In this document: one piece after another, positions 1 through 12,741 of the stretch
Layout of the letters: every line of letters begins with the position of its first letter
Position numbering within the stretch: position 1 is the stretch's first letter
DNA from: Strobilurus pachycystidiatus
Lineage: Eukaryota > Basidiomycota > Agaricomycetes > Agaricales > Physalacriaceae
Length of the DNA: 64,000 bases
NCBI GenBank assembly: GCA_019915135.1
Contig: JAHLMK010000017.1
Location: 1,215,981-1,279,980, forward strand
Direction: 5' to 3'
Position numbers and translations under genes: made by a program
The notes under the pieces: generated by a model
Told to the model about the DNA's origin: nothing
Seen by the model: only the letters and a program-made list of their open reading frames with translations
Databases searched by the model: none

Positions 1-2035
1 GCTGGCCTGATGCAGTCCCGATACAAGAGCCCGACAAAATGAGACTGTTCATGACGCCCTTCTTCGTGTGTCCTGTGGTTACGCTGGAGGTCCAGGACAG
101 CACAATAGCTGTAATTGAGGTGTAAGTCATAACGAATGCATCAAGGTGCGCTGTGCCTACTGAAGGAGGCTATAGCCGTTGCTGGTGATTTTCGTCATTG
201 GCCGGCATTCAAGAGCGAGTGACGGCATTGATTCTCACCTGTAAGCCAGAGAGAGCATATCAGGCCAACCTTATTGTCCCAGCTCAGGACATTCGAGAGT
301 ACGACGCCACCGATTGCAGGTATTAGGCAAGCAGCGCCAACATACCCGCGGCCGTTCGGCACTCGGGCAGCCAGCAGAGTCCCACCGATGACACAACCCG
401 TAACGAGCACACCATCGACGCAGCCAAGGAGTATGTTCTGCAGTTGCGTGAAACCAAACGAAGACACGATGAGCCAGCGTTGATTGCTGACGGATCCTGC
501 GATGGAGATCAACGTAATGAAGAGCGTGAATAGCCAGACTTTGGGATCGCAGAGGGCTTCGATGAACCTATATTAAGCAGGGGTGAGCCGATGCACGTAG
601 CTTTGTAGCTATCTGATGGAACACGAACTGTTCCTTCTTGAAGCGCTTGTTCTCGATCCCGGTCTGCTCGACCTGTTGAAAGCTCATAAGGTCATTGTAC
701 ATGTCGGAAAAGCTAATGCAAACCTGTATGCGTTGAACGGCGACCACGCGTTCTGCTGGGGAAAGGAACCAGGCTGCAGTAGGCGAGTTTGGAAACATGA
801 ACCTTTTCGCCGATCAGACATCAGATCCTAGCATGCAGTGAATCGAGAGCTACTCACCAAAATGCGACACCGCATACGAGAGTTATGAGACCCGTAATTA
901 ACATGAACCTTCACACGAGGTGGGTGTTATGGAGCATTGGGCTAAAGCTGGCACGGACGTACCACTGCCAGGGTGCTAGAACGGAGTTGGTGATATGCAG
1001 TACACCATACCCAATGAAGCTGGCCATGATGCTCGCTGAAGAGTGTATGAGTACAGATGCCATTGGCGAATATCGATACGTACACAAGCCCGTACTTCCA
1101 ACTGAAGAATCCAATTCAGAATATGATTTCGATAAGGAAGAGACGACTCTCACACCAGAAGCCGACACGAGCAAGGTGCTCAGCCCGCGTATAGAACATT
1201 GAACTAGTGATCAGGAACCCTGCCGTGATGCATCCTTCCGACGCCCCAAGAAGAAGGCGCACTACGAGCAAGCCAGCGAAGTTCTTGCAAGCTGCGTGAC
1301 AGCACAACACGATACCCCAAAGGAAGATGTTGAAGCTAAGACGAAAGAGTTGTATGAGAGAAGCACGCTACATGACTCGAACAACGTACCTAATCCATTT
1401 ACCCAGAGGAAAGTGTTGAAGGCAGAAGTTCTGCGGGAATTCGAAGGCGAGGTAACCAATGAAGAAGATGGTACCAAGCCTAAAGCGAGTTAGAACGAAG
1501 CTAGAGAGTAGCGATGGCTGTCAGACCAGTTGTACCTGCGATAAGTAGATCGATATGGCGTCAAGAAGAGATACGGAGGAGCTTACTCGTCGGTAGTGAG
1601 ATTGTTAGATTCTCTAAGAGAGTCTCGACTGATCAGCCGTCGACAGTGGAGGCGAACATATACACCCACATAAGACCCATTATGGCCGCACTCCCAAGCG
1701 TGATCTTATCCATGTATTGAACGCTGAACGCGTCTCAGAATCGTTGTCGTACAGCAGGCAGCAAACAAGGACTTGCGCGTAAAGAGCTACAATCTGTTTC
1801 AGTGCGGATGTTGCAGCCGACAATGTGGATACCCACTGCACATCAGAGGCAGGACATATAGATCAATCTTTCGTCTAACAACAATTTGCGGTGAGATAGC
1901 TGCATATAACTAGTGAGCCAACACAAACCGGACTCGAGCAGCCTCCACAGGATCTAGACATTTCGCGTCGTTCAGTAAATGTGCTGCAACGTCGACGTCT
2001 TTCGGGTCCAGGATGTAGCGGGTCTTCTCGTCCAT
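1..2035 (-). CDS. Dal5/Tna1-type MFS permease, 3' end outside window
   Basis: Proton-coupled plasma-membrane carrier of the anion:cation symporter branch of the MFS (allantoate, nicotinate and similar acids in characterised fungi); the substrate here is unknown. Reading leftward, the exons give MDEKTRYILDP, then RKIDLYVLPLMC, VQYMDKITLGSAAIMGL, LTTDE, YNW, FFIGYLAFEFPQNF, then NIFLWGIVLCCHAACKNFAG, VRLLLGASEGCITAGF, FYTRAEHLARVGFW, GVLHITNSVLAPWQW, FPNSPTAAWFLSPAERVVAVQRI, QTGIENKRFKKEQFIEAL and TTGHTKKGVMNSLILSGSCIG, all hallmarks of the family in the right order. At least nine short GT-AG introns are needed. The start at 2035 is chosen because it opens the exon leading into TM1; an in-frame ATG further upstream cannot be excluded. 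The loop after RVGFW is shorter than usual with the splice I chose. The last transmembrane helices and stop lie left of base 1. Confidence 0.85.
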
Positions 2036-3053
2036 CGACAATAGTTGCTGAGAGGAGATGGGAAGGGCAAGGAAGAAACGCGATGGCGCATCGTGATACT
2101 CTACACTCTCTATAAGATCCTCCCTACGGTCGCATAAGCGCCTACCGAGCACGAAGAAGTTGCTCGACGCATGGGAGAGAGACGGTTCTAACCAGTCAGG
2201 TAGAGCCTAGTCCGATATAGAGTATACGTCAGCACATCACCCGAGACGAAGGTGTGGAGAATGACCTTCTCGTGTTCAAATTTGCCTGTTGGAATTGCGC
2301 TGTATCATTCGACACCGCCTGGCCAGCGACGCAAATCCTTACACACGGACATGTGTGAGATCGGGAGTGATGATTGTGATATACGCATTGCCGAGAGAAG
2401 GTCGCGCAAACTCGGGTATGTCAGGCCGTCTGACCGTGGCGCGTATTCGCGCGCTAAGTCGATGTTGGTGTCGGGAGAGGGGATTGGATTGGCGGCCATA
2501 AATGCGATATGAGAGAGTGCAGAACGGTGCTCCCGCCTCAGGCTACACCCTAAGCGCCGCTTGAACACGCAAAGGGGGGGAAAACGACAGGGAGCGCACG
2601 CACCAAATACCGATTCGTCAATAACAATGCCTTTCTCGACTAGTAACTCCAAGTCAGATCAATGGTTTTTTTCGGATGGCAACACAAGACCAGTCTGCCA
2701 AGTTGCCAGTCTGCCCAGAGTCTGCCCAAGGGGGACTAAGGTTGCTGTGGGCGGCGCTGGGCAAGGGCGAAAGGCAAGATGAAATCCGGGCCGGGGAACT
2801 GCCGCCCTGATTGCGCCTTTTCCCTCCCGCCATTTCGCCAGACTCTTACAAATAGCACCAGCCCGCGACGAGAACGGCGACGAGAACGACGACAAAAACG
2901 GCGACGGCGACGCCGTTGGGATGGCACTAGAAAATGGCATAGTAATATCACGCGCTGCAGGCGGAAAAAGCGCCCCCACCTGCGGCACAGGCAGCATTTA
3001 GTCACAGGCACTATCTGCTGGCGACGCGTGCTCCTTGATTCCGTACCACCACC
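2036..3053. other. Divergent intergenic region
   Basis: Region between the leftward permease and the rightward amidohydrolase, so it should hold both promoters. No gene with family support was seen. A purine-rich CGACGAGAACGG-type trinucleotide repeat lies at about 2866-2915, close to the amidohydrolase start. Open frames here run both ways through this repeat and look like low-complexity artefacts. Confidence 0.5.
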
Positions 3054-6000
3054 ATGGACCGCCTGCGACGCGGTGCCGCCGCGGTCATTGCCTGCAGCGC
3101 CCTCTCCCTCGTTATCCTATACCAATTTGCCGCCCTCGAACGCGCCGAGCAGGTCCCGCTTCACGCCGAGCAGACAATAAGCAAATGTCGCAGCCTGCAC
3201 CATCTTCCCGGACCTCCGCCTGGTTTCAGCGATAGGGCGCAATCAGACCGATTTGTCCCTGGGACGAAGCCGACGCTACTCAGGAATGCGACACTGTGGA
3301 CGGGGCGCAACAATGGGCGGGAGGTCGTCTACGGAGACTTGTTGATTGACGGAGGCATCATCAAGGGCATCGGCTCCGTGAATCTCGAGGGCTACGGCGA
3401 CGAGCTGGACATTTTCGATGTTGCTGGAGCATGGGTATCGCCTGGGTGCGTCTTCACTGCATAATCCTAATCCGATTTTATAAACGAAGTGTTACAGCAT
3501 TGTCGACCTACATTCTCACATGGGTGACGAGCCGAGTCCTGCCATGATGGGTGCTGGTGATGGCAACTCGCTCCGTGGCAGCGTTCAGCCGTGGTTGCGA
3601 AGTCTTGACGCCCTCAACACACACGATGAATCCTACTATCTTGCGGTCGCGGGTGGAATGACAACCGCGTTAATACTCCCAGGCTCTGCTAATGCTATCG
3701 GGGGACAAGGATTCACGATCAAACTCAGACCGACTGCCGAAAAGTCCTCTTCGTCAATGCTCCTCGAACCGCCATTTTACTTCAACGGCTCTGACTATGA
3801 CCCTCCTAGATGGCGGCAGATGAAGTATGTGCCGTGATTTTGCTTCTATCACCAGCTAACTTCATGCCACTCAAAGACACGCCTGTGGCGAAAACCCCGG
3901 TATTGGCATCCGCTTCGCGAGCTCCCAAACCGTCTGACCGGTGTCAATAGCCCGAGTATACGAAGGTACTCGTATGGATACAGTATGGGACTTCCGTACA
4001 GCGTATGTTTCTGCACTCAATGTCTTCCGGTCTTGTGTTAATCTTCTGCAGTTACGACACCGCTCGTCAGTTGAAGGAAAAACAGGACGCTTATTGCGAA
4101 AAGGCGCTCGCTGGTCAATGGACTGGTCTCGGCGAGTTCCCAGACGATTTGAAATGGGAGGCCCTGGTTGATGTTCTTCGTGGACGCGTCAAAGTTGGTC
4201 TTCCCTCGCGTCCCGTTTTTCCTGAGCTGATGTGTGGCAGGTTCAAAACCACTGTTATGAGGCTGTCGACATCGACGGGATGGTTCGCGTCAGTCCTCAC
4301 ATCTTCGTTGCTTCGCAGAGTCCACCCTGACACTTTCTTCAGCTCACAAACGAATTCCAATTCTCAATCGCTGCTTTCCATCATGCCCACGAGGCATACC
4401 TTGTAACTGATTCGATCAAGAAAGCCTATGGCTCGTCTATTTCCAACTTCGAGTCGCTCATGTCCTGAATACAGTCTTGCAGGTACAAGACCCGCGTCGG
4501 CTATATTTGCTATTATCGGTCGCTACAAACGGGAGAGTTACCGACACTCAGAGTATGCGCCTCGGGTCTTGGCAGATGCAGGAATTGATGTCGTCATGAA
4601 GGTTCGCTCTTTCCTTGTCAATGTTTCGACGTCGCAGGAACACATCTTTATGGTACACAGACCGACCATCCTCTTGTCAATGGGCGATACCTACTACATG
4701 AAGCACAGCAAGCACACTATTATGGGCTCGACGCGCATACTGCACTTTCAAGCGTCACCAGCACCCCTGCGAAGATCATGGGCATGGACCATCGTATTGG
4801 TCTGCTGATCAAAGGTATGCTGGATGACCAACTATGGGATAACGAAAACTCATCGCTATCTCTACTCTCAGGACATGACGCAGGTACCCAGACCTTTTCC
4901 TCGAAGAGATGAAGCTAAAGTCTCTTAGACGTCGTTGTATGGGACAGCCATCCCCTTGCCTTGGGTGCAACACCTAAACAGGTCTACATCGACGGAATTG
5001 CCCAGCTGACCAATCCCTATGTTGTCGACAAACCCGCTTCATCGCAGCATATACCCAAGACTCCTGTTTTCGATCAAGAAGCCAGAGACGCCCTCAAGTA
5101 CGATGGTCTCCCTCCCCTCGATCCGAAGTTCGCCGTCTCCGGTGCTGTGTTGTTTACCAATGTTGGAAGTGTGTACATACAGCGCGAGGGTAAGGTTGTT
5201 GGAGTGTTTGTTGCGAAGAATGCAGGGGAAAACGGAGTGGCGTATGTGGAGAACGGAAAGGTGGTGTGTCATGGAATGCAACATGCGTGCTTGGACCCGA
5301 AGAGCTTCGCTGGCGCGCACATAGTCGATTTGGACGGTGGGTCGATTGCGTGCGTCTTTTACTGGTCTTGGTCAATCTTCGAGTCTAAATCCCTAGTAGG
5401 CCAGGACTTGTGAGCGTTGGAACTGGCATTGGCCTGAATGAGATCCAGTTCGAAGCGAGCACCGTCGATGGACCGGTGTTTGACATACTCTCCGGGGAGA
5501 TACCTGCCATCGTTGGGGAAGATACTGCGATCAGAGCCGTGGATGGTCTTATGTTCCAAACGCGTGATGCACTGTACGTTCAAGTCTGCTGCTCTAAAAC
5601 TGATCTCTCAACATCGTGCGCAGGCTAGCATATCGTGCCGGGGTTACGACCGCTGTGGTCTCGCCTCAAACCAACGACGGTCTTCTATTGGGTCTGGCAA
5701 CAGCGTTTTCAACAGGCGCGAAGCATAAATTGGAGCCCGGCGCTGTGATCAAAGACGTCTCGGGCGTACATGTCATGTTGTCGCTGGGGTCTTCAGCCGG
5801 CGTTAGTACCCAGATCGCGGCCTTGAGGCGCTTATTGTCGGGCTTCGCTGGAGGTGATCTGGGAGAGCACTTTCAGCGTGTTGTCGAGGTGGGTTTGGCG
5901 CCTGTTTCACTGCGACATATCTCATTTTTTTGCGTAGGGTTCTTTGCCCTTGGTGGTTTACGCTCATAGTGCCGATGTCATAGCGTCTCTGATCGCCCTC

Positions 6001-6598
6001 AAGGCGGAGACCGAAGAACGAACAGGCACGCCTATGAAAGTGACCATCGTTGGCGCTACGGAGAGCCACCTCATCGCTTCAGAGATTGCTGCCGCTGGTG
6101 TTGGGGTCATCGTCGCAAACACTCGTCCGTTTCCTTATGACTGGGAGTCGAGTCGCATGTGGGTCAGAGTCATGTCTAACGCGGCTGGTTGGACTTATTG
6201 TCTGTGATAGTTTACCTGGCCCGCCGCTTTCTAAGGATACAACGATAGGGATGCTCCTCAAGCACAATGTGTCTGTGGCTATCGGTATTGACCCTATGCC
6301 CCGTGGTCCCCTTCAAAGCTTTGCGCGAAATGCACGTCTGGACGCTGCTTGGGTATGTGCAACCTTGTGCTCTGTGAATCTTCGTTGATCGCGATACTTA
6401 CAGGCTGCGATGGAGATGGATGTGGCACTCTCAGCTGGAGACACGCTTGCGCTGGCATCGGTCAACGTTGCATTGCTTTTGGGCCTGGATCTTGATGAGT
6501 ACGACCTGGTGGCCACAAAGGCGGGGTCGTTGTTGGAGTTCGAGAGTAAAGTCGTTGGGGTGATCTCTTCGCGGCGGGGGGTTACTGATATCTTGTGA
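3054..6598 (+). CDS. Two-part amidohydrolase (annotated in fungi as CE9-like)
   Basis: Metal-dependent hydrolase of the amidohydrolase superfamily, close to fungal proteins annotated as carbohydrate esterase family 9 or imidazolonepropionase-like. The N terminus MDRLRRGAAAVIACSALSLV is a signal peptide or membrane anchor, so it probably acts in the secretory path or outside the cell. A composite beta domain (about residues 70-130, with LLIDGGIIKGIG) leads into the metal motif IVDLHSHMG (HxH) at about 3501-3525. A second amidohydrolase-like half begins near 5300 (AHIVDLDGGSIA, then PGLVSVGTGIGLNEIQ), and at the equivalent place it has no HxH, so only the first half is likely catalytic. The C-terminal part carries AHSADVIASLIALKAE and ends GVTDIL-stop. 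About ten introns interrupt it. It converges with the F-box gene to the right. True substrate unknown. Confidence 0.8.
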
Positions 6599-7037
6599 GA
6601 AGTTAGGGTGAATGGATTGCGATGTGATGAATCTTGCCAGTCGGCGTCATATTGTTATTCGTCACTGGTCCCTTCTTCTCCGGTCTCCTCTTCACTGCCG
6701 TTCTTTGCAGTCAATTCAGACTCTTGACGTTCATCGCCTCTGTCTTCTTCTGCTGAGCGAACCACATCTTTAAAAACGACGCAACACTCAACACGTAAGG
6801 AACAGCTGTTCTCCTTGAAGTATATGTAACAAAGCACACGCACTACCTCCAGACTACCTCCAAGTAGATGCGGTCGAATCTGCGTCCCAGAGCGCAAAGT
6901 GCTTCGTGGGCCGCCTCCGACTCATGTCAACTGACTCTCGATGAATCCCATTAGGATACTATCTACTGTACTACATGATATCTACAGCATATATTAGATC
7001 ATGTCTGTGTAATCACGGCACCATGAGAACATCTATC

Positions 7038-8612
7038 TCACTTCGTGAAGCCGCATTCGACATGTAGCCACTCGAAGACATTCTTCCATACATCACTCTG
7101 ATCGAAATATAACCACCTCGGCACACGGATCACTTCCAGCGCCGCAACGACACGCTGCTGACCGTCAGGATGGACTGAGATGCTACCGAAACGTCGGGAG
7201 TCAAGCATCGCGCAGAAATGGGACACATCGAAGTCCGAGGTATGATGACATTGCGACACATCGAGGATACGCAGCTGGGGAAGTTTGACGTCGGGCAAAG
7301 GAGGGGTTGAGACAGTCAAGCTCGTGATGAAGTTCTCTGTGATCCCTGGGTTGTCGAGGACAAATTCTTCGAGCTGTGGGGTTTGGGCTATGAAGCCCAT
7401 GAGCTGAGACGTCAAATCGCGAGGCGGGTCTGATGTCCTTCTGATGACACTGTCGTTGCGGGACGTGACAGTGAGACTGATCAGTCTTTCGGGTGTTTGG
7501 TGGAACGTCGGGAGGGTAATTGGTGCTAATTTGGACATGAAGAGGGTGATTGTGAGGTCTGTGAGCGAAGGGATATCAAGAAATGCGAACAGATTGGTCA
7601 ACGGGGCCGGGTCACCCCAAATCGACACTGTAAGTGAGGAAAGGCGGGGAAGTGACACGATTTGGTCGAGAGGAATACTTCGTCTCCAGAAGGTAATGTT
7701 CAAGGTTTGGAGCCCGGTCATTTTGGTGAGCCGATCCTGCCCGCTTCGCTTCGAAGAAAGAAGGTCGATGTCAGAGAACAACGTTAACTGAGACCATGGG
7801 ACAGAGACGACGTTCAAAATGCCATTGCTCCTGGTCTCCACTGACCGAAGGGCAGGTACAGATCCGGCTGTCGAGAAGATGTCCACCACTTCTCCTGAAG
7901 TAGCGGCATGGAACAGCCGAATAGTATGGAGTTTCGGAAAGATAATGCCGGAGAACAGCTTTAAAAAGACAGCGTCCGAGTGCATGACCGCTAGTCGCTC
8001 CCAGCGATGGGCACTGGCTTCAAGTAATGGCAAAGCCGGATGCTGCGAAGTGAGAGCCTGTCGAACACCGTGGAAATGAAGAGACAAGGGAAGACCTCGC
8101 GAGCGCTCCAAGCATATCCCAACTTTGTATGCACACTGGCGCCGAGAAAGATGGCCACAAAGGGAGTTATCGGAGAGACGGATGCATGTCCAAAGTTGTG
8201 GCAACGACGCGGCAATTGCCCTCCATCGACGAGATACATGAGTGAGCACCCATGGCGCATTCTTTGGGTCTAGGGCTTCTGAGACGCCATCATCGAATTC
8301 CAGCTCGTCCCATGTCTTCACGCTATGCGAGAAGATCTCACCCATAACTTCGTTTGGTAGAGACCGCATGGGATGGATGACAAACTCGGCATCCGATAAC
8401 TGAGCCTGTATCTCCTGGCGCGCACGAGTCAGGCGCTCAAGTTCGTCCGTAATATCTTTGATCTCCTCGTCAAAGTCGCGTAGTATGGCATGATAATTCA
8501 GAATGGCGGCGCGGAAATAAGAGATTTCGGAGAGGTTTGGAGGATTGTTCGAGGTGCAGAGTTCTTCGACGCGTTTCGAACGCTTTGTTGGTGGCCCGTC
8601 GGGAACACTCAT
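7038..8612 (-). CDS. F-box-like domain protein
   Basis: Intronless 524-residue protein of the large agaricomycete F-box-like family. Visible parts: a short coiled coil (about residues 45-75, DEEIKDITDELERLTRARQE), then the F-box-like core (about 80-140: MRSLPNEVMGEIFSH ... VLTHVSRRWRAIAASLPQLW), then irregular leucine-rich repeats to the C terminus. Members are presumed substrate receptors that join SKP1-CUL1 ubiquitin ligases; the target is unknown. The start is the first ATG of the open frame. Convergent with the amidohydrolase, with about 440 bp between the stops. Confidence 0.88.
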   Translation of the reverse strand: MSVPDGPPTKRSKRVEELCTSNNPPNLSEISYFRAAILNYHAILRDFDEEIKDITDELERLTRARQEIQAQLSDAEFVIHPMRSLPNEVMGEIFSHSVKTWDELEFDDGVSEALDPKNAPWVLTHVSRRWRAIAASLPQLWTCIRLSDNSLCGHLSRRQCAYKVGICLERSRGLPLSLHFHGVRQALTSQHPALPLLEASAHRWERLAVMHSDAVFLKLFSGIIFPKLHTIRLFHAATSGEVVDIFSTAGSVPALRSVETRSNGILNVVSVPWSQLTLFSDIDLLSSKRSGQDRLTKMTGLQTLNITFWRRSIPLDQIVSLPRLSSLTVSIWGDPAPLTNLFAFLDIPSLTDLTITLFMSKLAPITLPTFHQTPERLISLTVTSRNDSVIRRTSDPPRDLTSQLMGFIAQTPQLEEFVLDNPGITENFITSLTVSTPPLPDVKLPQLRILDVSQCHHTSDFDVSHFCAMLDSRRFGSISVHPDGQQRVVAALEVIRVPRWLYFDQSDVWKNVFEWLHVECGFTK

Positions 8613-9367
8613 ATCGACGGCTGCTATGACACTTTTAATGAATATGCAGAAGAGTATGATAATGACTGACTTGATACAGCTTCGAAAATTCTAGGGTGTT
8701 GACGAGAATCTTACTGCCCTGAGGTCGCCTACAAACGTGAACAAAAGTATCAACTTGTATGTCGATGGCAAAAACATATGACACACCAAGAATAGTCAAC
8801 AAAGACGCTATATCTTCCAGCACTGGCAGAGAAAGTTGCGGGGTCTCGCAAACTGGACAATTTGACGCGTTGTGACGCGCTGAGAGGTGCGTGTAGCACA
8901 ACCCGTCAACCCGAGACTTGGTTGCCAACAACGGGGAAACCTAGGCAGCAACGTAGAAATCGCGTGTACGCTAGAGAGTGAATGGTCAGAGAAGATACGG
9001 ATCTATGAGTCTGGGCTCGCACAAATAGAGTGTTTGCGACGCGATGGTGATGGGCAAAGGATAAGAGCAATGTGCCACGTGCCACCAAAACTGTTATTGA
9101 CCTTTGCCTTTGGCCGACCGGCAACTGTAAGTATGCATAGGCTAGTAGCATAGCCATTTTCTGTTTTCGTTCGGCAGCAACATACTCAGGCTACCTGTTC
9201 ATATTCATAGAGTCGTCCAAGGGTACTGTAGCTCGCAGTGCCCATCACTGGGACGTGGAAGGCAATTCCTCAATACATATTCAAATATAACAGTAATCAA
9301 AAACTCTCGTACGTGTAAGAGCGCAGGTCCTTGGTGAAGATAAAGGGTACTAGTACGCATGAAATGT
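8613..9367. other. Intergenic region, no gene called
   Basis: About 750 bases between the F-box gene start and the peroxygenase 3' end. Open frames of 80-98 codons occur on both strands, but none shows a recognisable family motif. It must hold the F-box promoter and the peroxygenase 3' UTR, and perhaps a last peroxygenase exon. Confidence 0.4.
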
Positions 9368-10404
9368 TCATTTGGGTCCAACAACGTCCAAATTGTCATT
9401 CGGCGAGGTCCTCACCCACGCACACTGACCGACACTGGAGACCCAGTTTGACGAATTGAAGATCTCAGCCTCGATGGGACGGATGGTCGGAGAGGTGATT
9501 GGGACGGGAGATCTCTCCCAGCCTTCCTCAATTGGAAGTCGTTCCTCTCGGAAGAAGATGTCCACAAATCTGATCAAAGCCAGTCAGCTTGGACGTCCAA
9601 TCCCACCAAGAATAACTGACTTCTTAGGCGCCTCGCCAGTAGTCGCATTACCCATGACGCTCAGGTAAAGGGCGCTCTCCCTGGTGCGGATAGTCATCTC
9701 GCTGAGCGTGTTCATTGTTGCGTTATTATCCCTCAACGACTGTGCCAAGCGCTCGTGCTGAACAGCGCCGGCGGAGGTCCCATTGTAATAGTCTACACCG
9801 GGGTTGGAGTTGGCCAGAGTCGAATAGACGGTCTCGTTGAATTCCCAGTTGTTCCCGAGGGCAAAGTCAACGCGGGAGATAGAAGCGTCGTGCTCGATAT
9901 TTCCGTGCCTAGTGATAGGGAAAGAAGAATAAGAAGATGGAAGATTCAGAGCGGCAAAGACACAGACAGTCTGACGTCTTCTAAACTGAAGGCGTCCCAG
10001 GCGTACGTGGATGTCATGAGACTGACCCTCGCTGCAAGGAGGATGATTTCAGGCTGAACGTTGAATCCATCTTCATACGTCCGTTCCAGTCAGTCTCCCG
10101 TCAATCCGTGGACGAGAGTGCCTACCGTTCCCCGCTTTCATCATGATTGGGATAGTGATATTCTTTCCATCGCGGGGAAGGTAGCCGTGGTTGGCGAGAC
10201 TATGGGGAGTCAGCAATCCGAGGACCACAGGAGAAGAGGAATCGAGAGAACTGACGTGTTTAATCCAGGGCAAGGACTGCGGACGTCGTCGGGACCAGGC
10301 GCAATGAACTTGTGATGATTGCCACGATCGTCAAGGCTGGAGAAAGCCCATGACAGGTGGGTGGCAAGGGAGAGAGCGAGAACAAGAGAGGCTAAGTACT
10401 GCAT
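9368..10404 (-). CDS. Heme-thiolate peroxygenase (unspecific peroxygenase)
   Basis: Secreted peroxidase-family-2 enzyme that uses H2O2 to oxygenate or oxidise small organic substrates. Start at 10404 gives a clean signal peptide (MQYLASLVLALSLATHLSWA). The heme-ligand motif SPCPGLN follows, then TLANHGYLPRDGKNIT after an intron (donor AACAC/GTCAGT, acceptor CCATAG/TCTC). Next come YEDGFNVQPEIILLAAR and the distal-site motif HGNIEHDASISRVD, where EHD holds the acid-base Glu. Later parts are GVDYYNGTSAGAVQHERLAQ, RTRESALYLSVMGN and VDIFFREERLPIEEGW. The size and the EHD motif suggest the short (group I-like) class. Several short introns are needed. The stop used at 9368 follows unremarkable residues, so the last exon is uncertain. 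Confidence 0.82.
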
Positions 10405-12741
10405 TGGGGGATACGAGGTCCAGGACACAACTCCATCTCTCTTATACCTTCCCTTGGCTGACCCAACGTAAGAAGGCACTAGCTGCAGTGATACTCATAG
10501 ACGTAGTGTTCCGGTGGACGACTTGTAGAGACCGACAGACAACATAAATGACAGGATGATTTCAGCCGATCCACATATCCGTATTCGCGTTACACGTTGG
10601 AGATGAGTAATCCGATAAATGTTGTTGACGGACCTGCGGAAGAAGCAAGGAGGAATGAATATGAGAATCACTAGCCTGCAAAGAAAGCGGAGTAATCAAC
10701 GTCAGAGGAAGGTTCTTCCGCCAAAGATACAGCAAATTTGGAGACGTGATGCAGGCGCTATCCCGGATAAGACGGAAGTGGGCCCCCAGCAGGAGCTAAC
10801 CCATCATAAGTTGATGACAACTCTCCTCGGCCCAACGCAGGTGGACATGCCCCCTCCAAGCGCTCAATATAGAGGCTACAAGATACGCTACACAGAGAGC
10901 TAAGACCCAACCAAGCCTCTGTTCGAACAGCGCATCGCTGCCTGATCGGCACCAAACTGTGACGACAAGAGTCTGAACCCATCGGCTCCTCTATGTTCGC
11001 GCCTATCTGATGCGACTGGCTTTGCCAAATGCACAAGAACGATTGCCTGGACTAGAATTTCAGTCGACGAGAGATATGTAGACCGCAGTGCGCAATCATA
11101 CCTCAAATACGCCTGCTGCCATTTATACTCTATGTTCATGCTAGAGATCAAAACATGATCCAACGAGATGAATGAGGTGTCGACTAGGACGTCCGTAAGT
11201 TCTCTGACCACGAGCTTGTACGACTGAACTTGGTCGGTACGATGACGATGACCGTTGGTGAAGAGCTGGTGACGAATGCGTGCAAGGGAGCATGGCGCAG
11301 ACATCTACGAGGCGTTGTGTCAGGAAGCCTGAATCCGAGCTGAGAAAAAGATGTTGAGTGTTCGATCCTGCCTCAATTTCGTAGGCGAACCCAGTGGGCG
11401 CGAACAGAATCAATGATAGACGTACAGAGCACAATGAGAGCAACTTTGCTGTCCTGGTCTTACAACCCGACTTTAACTTGCCTCCGTCCGTAGAGATACG
11501 TGTGCGAGCGATGCGGTCGCAGCCAGAACGGTGCATGTCAAACGCCCGACCTTCAAGAACAATCTCCAAATCTGCGCCAGAGTCAACTAGGCAACAGATG
11601 GCTCTGGCGTGACCATTGAGGGCAGCAAAGTGAGTGAAGTGGTGTTAAGCCAATGCGGTCTGAATCGCGAGCGCTAGAGTCCGCACCACGACTCAGAAGG
11701 AAGTGAGACCTGGTTGATAGAGGCAACGTCTCTCACTCAAAGTAAGATGCTAAATCGCTCTGGCAGCGAGGGTAGCAAGCATGTTGCTTAGTCCTTACCG
11801 CCAAAACGTATTCCAACCAGTCCTATGCGTCAAGGACAGTAGAGGATGAGTGACGAGAACGGTTCATGAACTGCATCGTTTGTTCGATCGATTAGTTGAG
11901 CAACCTGTGTCGAAAAGGCAAGGAAGCGTTTCGGGCAATTGACTGTCCTGTAGTCCTGTGACTGTTCAACGAGAAGAACATGTTAGGAATCCTGGTTTGA
12001 AAGTGCACAGGTAGAGCACGTACGTACGAGTCCCGATACCAACTTCTTAGGCGACCAGCATCGTGTCTCTTGCTGCCGCCCAATGATATATTGGAGGTAT
12101 AATATTTGGGCGGTGCGCAGACATTCTGAACGCGTGTTTGCGTATACGCTGCGATCCATTTGCCGAAATTTGCACCCAAGTGATGCAAGAAGTTATTGCT
12201 GATCATGACTGAACAGAGCAGCGACCGGGCTGTATTTCACGACGCGGCCCAGTGATCGTGGCTCCAATGTCCGAATGAGGTCCAACGCGGCGGGGATCGA
12301 GGCGAATGTGGCGGCACCGATGAGAAGAGGTATGTACCTGCTGGTCGTCAGGTAAGAAAATATGACGAATAAATGCAGACGCACATCTATCCAGACTGGC
12401 TCTTCTGGGACCAGTTCCAGTGCAGCTGGGTTCTCGTCGTTGCCCTTTATTGTTCGAGGCGCCCTATCCGAATCGCCTTGTCATTGCCATGCTGGTTATT
12501 TCGTGTTGCCATGTTTAATTTGAGTTTTTAGAGCCGTCGTGTGCCATGCTGGAAGAGCGGCGATGGGTGAACAGCCGAACGTGGGGGTGTTCAGTATTTG
12601 AAGGCGAGGGCGTGATCGTGGTCGAGGAAGAAGGGAGAGCGGTGATGATGGCATCGACTCGCAACTCTCCTTCGTCCTACGACTACCGACGGCGCCAACG
12701 CGCCGCCAACACCGACGACCCCTCATTTTTCATCCGGCCTC
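10405..12741 (-). pseudogene. Decayed membrane-protein coding sequence
   Basis: Minus-strand fragments with membrane-like character, in no single readable gene. Near 12420-12195 one frame reads PEEPVWIDVRLHLFVIF and then RYIPLLIGAATFASIPAALD; near 10920-10850 another reads QRLGWVLALCVAYLVASILS; near 10660 there is LVILIFIPPCFFR. Between them, at 11140-11570 and 11890-12200, frames are open but carry no recognisable motif. I could not join these fragments by consensus introns and do not recognise the family. Either one or two multi-exon membrane genes have decayed here, or real genes are present whose splicing I could not solve. The promoter of the F-box gene at 12742 lies at the right end. 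Confidence 0.3.
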
